Positions 39,968 through 49,800 of a stretch of 64,000 bases of DNA are shown in pieces. Position numbers and translations under genes: made by a program. A model generated the notes under the pieces. The model was given only the letters and a program-made list of their open reading frames with translations, did no database searches and was not told the origin of the DNA. How positions within the stretch are numbered: position 1 is the stretch's first letter; every line of letters starts with the position of its first letter. This DNA comes from Mesocentrotus franciscanus (lineage: Eukaryota; Echinodermata; Echinoidea; Camarodonta; Strongylocentrotidae), in assembly GCA_037976565.1 (NCBI GenBank), contig CP137675.1:844323-908322 (forward strand). The letters run 5' to 3'.

Positions 39968-40645
39968 GTTAACCACCTGTACCACCTGTACCACGTGAGA
40001 TTTAATCTGTGGTGGTTAAATCTTAAGTTATAGTTAATCACCTGTACCACGTGAGATTTAATCTGTGGTGGTTAAATCTTAAGTTATAGTTAACCACCTG
40101 TATCACGTGAGATTTAATCTGTGGTGGTTAAATCTTAAGTTATAGTTAACCACCTGTACCACGTGAGATTTAATCTGTGCTGGTTAAATCTTAAGTTATA
40201 GTTAACCACCTGTACCACGTGAGATTTAATCTGTGCTGGTTAAATCTTAAGTTATAGTTAACCACCTGTACCACGTGAGATTTAATCTGTGGTGGTTAAA
40301 TTTTAAGTTATAGTTAACCACCTGTACCACGTGAGATTTAATCTGTGGTGGTTAAATCTTAAGTTATAGTTACCACCTGTACCACATGAGATTTAATCTG
40401 TGCTGGTTAAATTTTAAGTTATAGTTAACCACCTGTACCACGTGAGATTTAATCTGTGGTGGTTAAATCTTAAGTTATAGTTAACCACCTGTACCATGTG
40501 AGATTTAATCTGTGCTGGTTAAATCTTAAGTTATAGTTAACCACCTGTACCATGTGAGATTTAATCTGTGCTGGTTAAATCTTAAGTTATAGTTAACCAC
40601 CTGTACCACGTGAGATTTAATCTGTGCTGGTTAAATCTCAAGTTT
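39968..40645. repeat. 12-copy, 56-bp tandem repeat with E-boxes
   Basis: The unit starts GTTAACCACCTGTACCACGT and ends with TTAAGTTATA. Twelve copies lie head to tail, the first with a 10-bp insertion. Nine copies keep CACGTG; the others read CACATG or CATGTG. Each unit also carries inverted words (TTAACCACC and GGTGGTTAA) that can pair. It lies about 130 bp downstream of CDK7 exon 10, probably within a 3' UTR intron or the gene flank. Confidence 0.97.
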
Positions 40646-40775
40646 CAACACTAAATATGTGAATCTCAAAATTACAAAATGTTGAAATTCCATTCAGGAT
40701 TTTGTTGTTCCCTCAAAAACAACAGTTCATCTTTCACCCAACATGTGCATTATATATGATATTATGAAAACTTAC

Positions 40776-40829
40776 CAAGTATCCAAAGTATCTGGCTGAA
40801 TCAAAATACAAGCTTCTTTGCTGTCGACC
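40776..40829 (-). CDS. CDK7: CDK7 exon 10, stop codon and start of 3' UTR
   Basis: Completes a Gly, then STAKKLVF and TGA at 40803-40801, matching the conserved CDK7 end (KKL.F). Coding part 40801-40829. A strong donor TTG|GTAAGT follows 40776, only 25 nt after the stop. Confidence 0.88.
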
Positions 40830-43800
40830 CTGATAAAAAATAACATATACGTTCCTTTACAAATGTTGTCATATTCCATTTCATTTAATTCCTTATTCTT
40901 AGTTCTCCTCATCCTTTTCTTTGACTTTCCTTTCTCATTATTTATTTTTCCTGTGACCACAGTTTAGTTTGTACTTGTACATGTAAAACAAAAATGAACT
41001 CAAAAAAATTATTACTATCAAAAATATTGCACCAATGCACATACATGTAACTCTAAACATTTGCATTCGAACCCTCTTTAAGAAAAGTTAAGCAGGTCTC
41101 CCACTTAGCTGCGTTTCAGTTTCAGGTTGTGGCGAGTTGTAGTGAGTTGTGGCGAGTGGACTCAAATTACCACTTGCAGGGAGCTCTCTCGACTTGGCGT
41201 AACTAGGCACAACTCTTCTCAAGGTCGCCAGAGGTCTCCAAAATTTTGAAAATGTTCAAAATTGTCAACAACTTGTTTCAAACCATTGTATGCTCTCAAT
41301 GGTTGTAGTGAGCTTGTGAGGAACTGTTCCTTATTCGCACAAACTCCCAACTTTAGAGTCAACTGGAGCATTGTATACATTTCCAAGAGCCTAAATTGAG
41401 CACTACAAGTTTACTGCGAGTTATCATAAGTTGTCCAAGAGGTTTACATGAGCATAAGACGAGTGTGGTGAGTGACAGTGAGTTTTGCATGGGCCTATCC
41501 TGATTGACGGCAAGTTTCATATGAACCTATTCTGAGTTCACAGGTGCAGCCTGATCATGTGATGGTGCCAGCTGTCCCGCATAAAAATACACCAGCCATT
41601 GCATTTTCCGAAGCTACCATGACCAATATGCCCAGGGTCAGCAAGCCCATGCGTGGTGCCCAGAAGCTCAAAGAAGACTGCACTTGATTTTACTCTTACT
41701 ACACTCAAGGAACTTGAAGATGTATAGCTGTGAACTCAATGTTGGCTCGTAGAACACTCATACAAAACTCGTACAACAAGAAATTTCCAGAATTTTCGGG
41801 AGCTGCGCACGAGTTTGAGCTTGTGAGTAACTCGCCAAAACTCACGACTACAACTCGTCTAAGTGGGAGGGTTGATTTAGAGAGCAGCCCTGCCTTTAAA
41901 ACTGTAAGAATAGGCTTTATTAACAGAGCTGTACTGACCTGTTCCTATATCGTCAGCCATCTTTCTCTTGCTGCCTAGCTTGGGTTGTGGCTTGCCATTT
42001 GCTGCTGAGGCTACCATTCCTGGTCTGGGTAGTAGGTGGCCTGGAGTCGGTGCTGGCTTTGTATAGAAGTATGGCATCTTAAGTGCCTACAAGGAATGAA
42101 GAATCCTAACTTTACTCAAAGGTACTAAGTTATAAATTTCTTGAAACCTCAACATGAATATACATGTATAGCATTCATATAAAAAAGAAGCAATTCATCA
42201 TAATACATTTAATGACTTCTTGTTTGTTTTGCATGAGTTTTAAACAGTGTTCTGCATCTTCAGAGCCTGAAAGAAATTATCACTTTACTCTAAGGTTCAT
42301 GGAAATGGCAACAGGATTATCATCTATAGTCCTATCTTCTATTGGTCCTGTGGCACATTTGGTCCGAGATCCCATTGGTCTAAGGAAAGCATATCTTAAC
42401 CCTAAACTAACCCTAATCTAATTGAGAAATAGGGCCAAGGGGGGCTAAACTCTAAGATTGGGTCTAACTACCCATTGCCCTATAAATACATATAGGACTA
42501 CACTATGAAGACACCCTGCTCAAAAGTACATTTATAAATGCAGATTTGAACCATTTCTACAACTTTCTTTACTACATAAAGTTTTATTTCATATCAGATA
42601 TTACCCTTTCATCATAAAACATAATAAGTTTATTTGAGAAATATTCCCCAAAGGGGTTGAAATAATCTTCTTTTGGAAGTCTTAGTCTGGAATAACTATA
42701 ACATAAACCTGTCAGTTGTAAACCTCTACTTGCATTACAAAAGATTGAGTACATAAATTATTGAGTAAAAATCCAAGACAGCATCAAGTTTCTCATAATA
42801 CCTCTTACTGGAGAAATATCATCACAAAATAATTATTTCATGAGATAAATCTCTATTTTTTTTCGATATCCATCTTATCTGTAGCCAGATACATAGAGTG
42901 CCCCATGAGATAAAACTTCACAAGAAACAAGTTTTGATTTTCAATAGGAAACAATATGTTTTCCTTATAAAATTAGACAAAAATTGTGGCATTCAAAATG
43001 AAAATGAAATTTTGCCATGTAACAATACAGCACTAAAAGTGTCAAACAAATTTTGAGTCCATCTTAGACGAGACAGATTCGTGAACACTTACCTCAGTGG
43101 CCTTACATCGTCTGCAAGGATCCATAAGAAGAAGACCTTTGAGAAGGGTCAAAAGGTCATCAGTGCCAGCAGTGAAAATATCTCGGAGAGGGGTACCAGG
43201 AAACTTCTTAAACTCGATATAGTCTGCTAGAGCTGACATATTCTGTGTATATTCAAAAATAAATAACAAATGATATACAGCTCTCTGTCTTTTATTTCTT
43301 CAAAAAATCATCAATGTACTAACAAAAACTATAGTACTTGGATGAGATGAGTGAAATGACTTGTTTACAACAATAGTAGTGAAATTGAATACATCTTGAT
43401 CTGCATTGAATACCACATTTGCCACTCTCCATCCTACGAGTGAATGGACACCTACTGTGCTTGAGCACTAGTTGGCTATAACCAGGGTAATAATATCAGA
43501 GCACCATTAGCATTACGATGTGATGGATATGAGTGCCAAGAAAGAAGCTATTATCATCAGTATTATCATTAACCTATCAACTATTGAATTCTCTCATTCC
43601 TAAAGTCTGAAAGTGTACCAATCAACGGAAAGAAAAACAAAATTGGTATAGGTAGATTGTAGAAAATCAACCTCAAAAAAGATTTACCTGGCATTCTATA
43701 GGTAAACGGTTAAGTAGAATGAAGAAAATAAAGGATTACATAAACCTGCGTATAGGGCTCGAACAGAATCGAAGTCCGATTGGGTTCCACGCCCACCCTA

Positions 43801-46800
43801 TTCTATGGGAGTGTGTATGCATGTGTTATTAAGTAGTCTACTGAAGAAAAGCATTTTACAGTTCACTGGGAGTGTGTTCAAACTGCAATAACTCTTTGTA
43901 GAAGTAATATTTGAAGCTCGTTGTGTGACTACAGTATAGCAACATGGAACCCCTTGCATTTAGAGTAAAACATGTTTTGGTGATTGGCACACTTATAATA
44001 CAGGACCATTGAGTTCCCATAGACAACAGGTTTACTAAAAATAAAGTGGTTCTTACCGGCCATTCCTCTTCTGAGGGTGTACCCATGGTCTGGAATATCC
44101 TGCTCAGCTGGTCCAAGTCTGATTCCCCAGGTAAGAATGGGACCCGGAGGAGTAGTTCTGCTAGGATGCAACCCATGGCCCACATGTCCACCCCTGTGCC
44201 GTAGATCCTGGCTCCAAACAACAGTTCCGGGCATCTGTACCATCTAGTAGAACAAGGGATACCCCGTAGAGTATGTTGAAAAGAGGGTTTTATAAAAACA
44301 GGTTGTAGAATATAGGCAAATGACATCACATGGACGTGCATTGTTCCTTCCTATGATGCCTACCATACACAAAAATGATGCAGAGCTAAGAAGCAAGTAC
44401 AAAATTAAGACACAATGAAATGCAGTTTCAAATGGCATTGAAATTGATGCGCACTTTAAGATGCACATACTGCTTACATGACTGTGACATCATTTAATAA
44501 AGCAAATGGTGGCCTCCATGAATGACTGTGCAAATCTTAGTGTTTCAGTTGGATTTTGTTGCTTATTTCCTGACTTTACATTCATATTGTAGACCCGTTT
44601 TCATTCAGTTTTCAAAGGGAATAAGTTGTTAATGGATCCCGTATTTTGTAAAAGTGGGGGCCCAATATTCCAAAAATTAACTGACAAGCGAAAAAGATTT
44701 TCATTACCTTTTTACTCAACAATTCTCTTACAAAAAAAAAGTCACCAGTACAACAAAATGTTTGCACTGGTTATGCAGGTATGTGATGAAGATACATATT
44801 GTATCTGTAATTTAATTATTTCCATTCACACATTCAAATGGTTCCTAAATGCATTCAAGTTCCTCTATTGAATATATTTTGAAAGGCTTATCCTGTGGTT
44901 GAATTGTGCATAGTGTTTTTCAAAATGTTAGAGAGAAAAAAATATAGTACATGTTATATTTCTAGACCTGTTTGCCTTTGTAAACTGTGGATTTTTTTGT
45001 GCAATAAGAGAACCATTTGTACCTTGTTACAACCTGATGTGTATAGATCCTGTTCGGGCTGCCATAGAACTTTGCCAAACCAAAATCTCCAATCTTCAAG
45101 ACACCATTCTCATCAAGCAGCAAATTGTTAGGCTTCATGTCCTGTTGATATGCAGTTATATAACATTGTTTAGAGGAAATGCAATGTCATGAAAGCAACA
45201 AGTCTTGTACAGAGTATGAAATATGACTGTAGAGGTTAGAAAGCATCAGACATTTCTCACATATATTTGTGTCACTCTTGATGGTTCTTTAAAATCTTGC
45301 TGCGGCACTAATGTCCTTTGGGATTAATCTATATTTGCCATTCTCCACTCAGGTATTAAATGGGTACCGGTAGGAAGAAATTCCTTGAATGCTGTGAGCA
45401 TTGACATCTGTAGCCTAGCAGAGTCGGGTAGTATTGGAGCGCCTTGAGTACATTGTGTGGTGGAATTGTGCGCTATGGAAATGGCCAATTTTAGTATTAC
45501 ATTAATACAGGAACTATAGGGTTCTGGTTGGTAATGAGTTAAACGGGTTATGATAAGACTAACTAACCAAGACTGACACAGTACAGTACACATAATTGAT
45601 TGTTGTAGTCTCACCCTGTGTAAGATCCAATTAGCATGAAGGTACTCTAGACCTCTTAATGCCATCATGGTATAAGCTTTGATGTGTGATGGAGTCAACA
45701 CTAAACTGCTCTCTTTGATGATCACCTGTAAAAGATGACAAATAAGGAAAAACTTCTAAAATATTAATTACAAGAGAGGATGCACTTCTTGACAAATACA
45801 ATTCTGTTACTCAATAAAACAACACAGCATAAATTAGGCCACAATCAAAAGGTAAATGGTTGAGACAATGGATAATCACAATTGATAAGACATGGATTTG
45901 AACTCGGAAATACCTAATATTTTCTCAGTCATCCAATTAATAATACAGATCCATATATCTTCACTTTATAACACATATAATGCGTGATTCCTCGTGCTTG
46001 CATTAATATAAATCAGTCCTATAGAGTGGTGAAGTGTGACGTCATCAAAAAATCTATTTTTGGAATTTCTCCATTTTTTCTTCATTTTCCGAAAGACCAC
46101 CAAAAATAATGTCCAAATGTCGAAAACCAATTGAATAGGTTAGGTATTGGCTGAGATATGACCATCTGAATAAAAAGATTGCCTATGGGAACTCAGTGTT
46201 ATATTGCTCTGGTTCATAACATTAGGAGCCAGAGCAATATAACACTGAGTTCCTATAGGAAATCTATTTATTCAGATGGTCATATATCCGCCAATACTTT
46301 ACATATTCAATTGGTTTTCGACATTTGGACATTATTTTTGATGCTCTTTCGGAAAATGAAGAAAAAATTGAGAAATTCCAAAAATAGATTTTTATGACGT
46401 CACAGCTTCAGTACTCTATTGACAAATTTAAAATTGTAGAAAGCCACTCTGCTACACAACTTTAGACAAACTATATTAATCAGGGATAGTAAAGCAAATG
46501 TCATTCTGAAGTTAGATCATGAGAAAATGTTCAATGTATCAAGATCAATAATGGAAAAGGGCAATTTGAATCAAACTTGTCTCACAGAATATTTCTTGGT
46601 GATACATGATTGTAAACTTGGTATTTTAAGGGGTATACAGTAATATTAAAATAAGCATACATACCTCAAGGTCTGTCTCCATGAAGTCAAACACAAGGCT
46701 GATGTTGGATCGTTGACCAAAACAGTCAAGAAGCTACCAAAAAGGGGAAAAACACAAACAAATTTTAAAGAAGAAAATGTCAAAGAAAAAAGAAGAAGAA

Positions 46801-49800
46801 GGCATTATTAATGAATCAAGAAAGTTTAACCACTTCAGTGGCACATTATTCAACAAATGTGGACAATAAGGCTTTGTTTCAGTGACATTGTTAAATTGGA
46901 TATGAATTCAATCTTAGTCAAGACTAAACTTCACCATGAAGTTACTCGTGTCTGTTCAACAAAGAAAAATTAGCCATTCTCAGTCTGAGACAAAGTTCAT
47001 GCTTAATTTCTTGGGCAGGATTGGCCACCCACAACATCGAAGGGTTAAATGTCAAATGCTTGAATGTTAAAAACCACTCACCCCAATGACATTTTCATGT
47101 TTAAGCTCCTGGAGCAATTTGATTTCTCTGAGAGCTGTCCTGTTGATGCCATCCTGGGCCTCAGACCTGTGCCCAAGCTTAATCTATAGTAGGAGGAGAG
47201 AAATGTGAATAAAACTAGATGGAACTTCAACTGCGCGCAGTCGAAAATGATGCCTCCGCCATAGAGCAATTTTACAAACCAAAATGGAAGCAATTTTTAA
47301 AATTCAAGTTTGATTGTAATCCATCTGTTGGTTCTAATGATAACGCGATCACGAGCTATTTTGAGATACATAATGAGCCCTGTGACCTTTGACCTCGTGA
47401 TCCCCAAATCTAATCAGTTCATTGACTCTGCAAGATACATACATGACCCAAGATTGGCGGTAATCCATCAATCGGTTCTTGAGATAACGCGATCACAAAC
47501 TATTTTTGCATACATAATGGGCCCTGTGACCTTTGACCTTGGACCTCGTGACCCCAAAATCTAATCACTTCATTAGCTCTGCAAGATACATACATGACCC
47601 GAGTTTGGCGGTAATCCATCAATCGGTTCTTGAGATAACGCGATCACGAACTATTTTTGCATACATAATGGGCCCTGTGACCTTTGACCTTGGACCTCGT
47701 GGATCACGAGAACCAATTGATGGATTACGTACGTACGTACGTACGGACGGACGGACAACCAGAAAACATAATGCCTCCGGCTACAACTCTGTACGTTGTA
47801 GCGGAGGCATAAAAATAATGATAAATAATAAATCTGGATTTATGTAGCACATAGTACTGAATACCATCTCTAAGCACTTTACAGATATCATTACTTCGGT
47901 CATTTGAGCATTACCATGAGTGGCACGGTTTGCCGCACCATGTCTAAACACTGATAAACCAGAGGGGGTTACAGCTTTATATCTTAACAGGCCTTTAGAA
48001 TACAATACAATAAAATTCTTGATCCCAATTTACCTTTTTCACTGCTACTATCTTGCCATCATGCTGAAGATCGAGGGCTTTGTAGACTGTAGCAAACTGT
48101 AAAAAATAATAATAATAATAAGTACCGTATATAAATTTTAAAAAAAGATTTTTTTTTAAATCACTTATATTGTAGACTAACATTGCTGTAATTTCAAAGT
48201 GCTCACAAGGAAAGGTATAAAGAAGGAGAAGGAGAAGAAGAAGAAGAAGAAGAAGAAGAAGAAGAAGAAGAAGAAGAAGAAGAAGAAGAAGAAGAAGAAG
48301 AAGAAGAAGAAGAAAAAGAACAAAAGAAGAAGATGAAACACACATTATTGTACCTCTCCTGTACTTTTAGAGTGATCAATAGGCACAGTTTGAAGATAAA
48401 GTCCAAGTTTTGGTATCCATTCCAAAGCATGCCATGGATCGGCAAGATGGATAGTAGACTTCCGATTTGAATTTTCAAAGGATTTTTTTTCCAACATCGG
48501 TAAGTTGAACAGATTGTATTTTAGTGCTATTTAGGTGTCATCAATTGTCATTAAAGTACCGATTTTGAGTGAACTCAGACAGTTGTGTTTTGTACAGTGG
48601 TGTTTGAAATGTTGAGAATCAATAGATGTCAACTGGAACCCCTACTTAACCAGACCGACTTGCCAATCAACGCACATACCCATCATCCTTCCAGAGACCT
48701 AGAACCAATTCAACAATGTACTCAAATAGCTTCTTCCCATGGACTGTTAAACATTGGAATGACCTGCCTCATCACATCGTAGATGCCCCCAACATAGACA
48801 TTTTTTTAACAAGGCTCTGCGACTTTTTCACCAACAATACCAAGAGGAATCAATTCCACCAGGTCAACCACCAGGTCAACCCTCTGACGCGATGCGGGAT
48901 CCCGCTTTGTTGTAGTATTTATCCAGAACCAGAACCAGAACAAGGTCGTCTGAACACTTTTTGATACACAAAAAGTATACTAGTGCTGCTATGTGTACTC
49001 TTGTGTGTGGCTTTTTCATTTTTGGTGAATAATTTTGATTTGTTAGATTAGAATTCTATACTAGAATAGAACCATAAGTCAGTGGTAAACACACATAGCA
49101 GCATTACTATCCTGGCTGTGTATTAAGACGGGGAACACTGTACTGCATTACATTCACGCAATAATTTGTCAAACCTGCTGTATGATACTTTCAAATGGTT
49201 TTATAAACAATTTAATGAATCAATGTTAATTACAAATACGTAACGAATGGGACTTACAAGTTTCGTTCATGAAAATTTCCTTGGATTTCCAGATATTTGA
49301 GTCTACTTTTACTGATTGGGCTAACCATATTCAGCTATGTTCCGCCATTTTCTAATTTTATGATGTTTTTTTCAAAATGAAGGGAGACCTCAACGCCTAA
49401 TTACATCGCATGTGTTTATCGTGGCGATCGGTTGTTAAGACAGGTCAGCGGCAGGCTATCTGCAGATGCGAGATAGACAGCCACCCGTCGGATATTGCAC
49501 AACTGCTTTAAATGACGTAACTGGTAGAGTGTCCGCAACGCACGCTTTTTTATTTTATCGATATTAGGAGGAGGGAACTTAAGCATTACTCTCCTGGCTG
49601 TGTACTAAGACAGGCAACACTGTACTGCAGTACATTCACACAATATTTTTTTAAAACTGCTGCAGCTACCATACTAAACTTTTATCATACATATTAACCA
49701 CTCAATATTGATGACAAATAAACAAATAAAATTTACCAGTTTTGTTGATGAAATTTTACTAGAGTTTCCTGTAATTTAGCAAGACTTCTGCTGATCGGGT

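Noticed and set aside
35661..40645. CRISPR-like regular repeats
   Set aside because: Units are head to tail without unique spacers, in a eukaryotic context; they are minisatellites.
41730..42077. Plus-strand 82-codon ORF
   Set aside because: It overlaps the end of the CTCCCACTTAG element and the antisense of CDK7 exon 9.
47310..47847. Plus-strand ORFs of 84 and 104 codons
   Set aside because: Read-through of the internal repeats of the ATGCCTCCGC element in a CDK7 intron.
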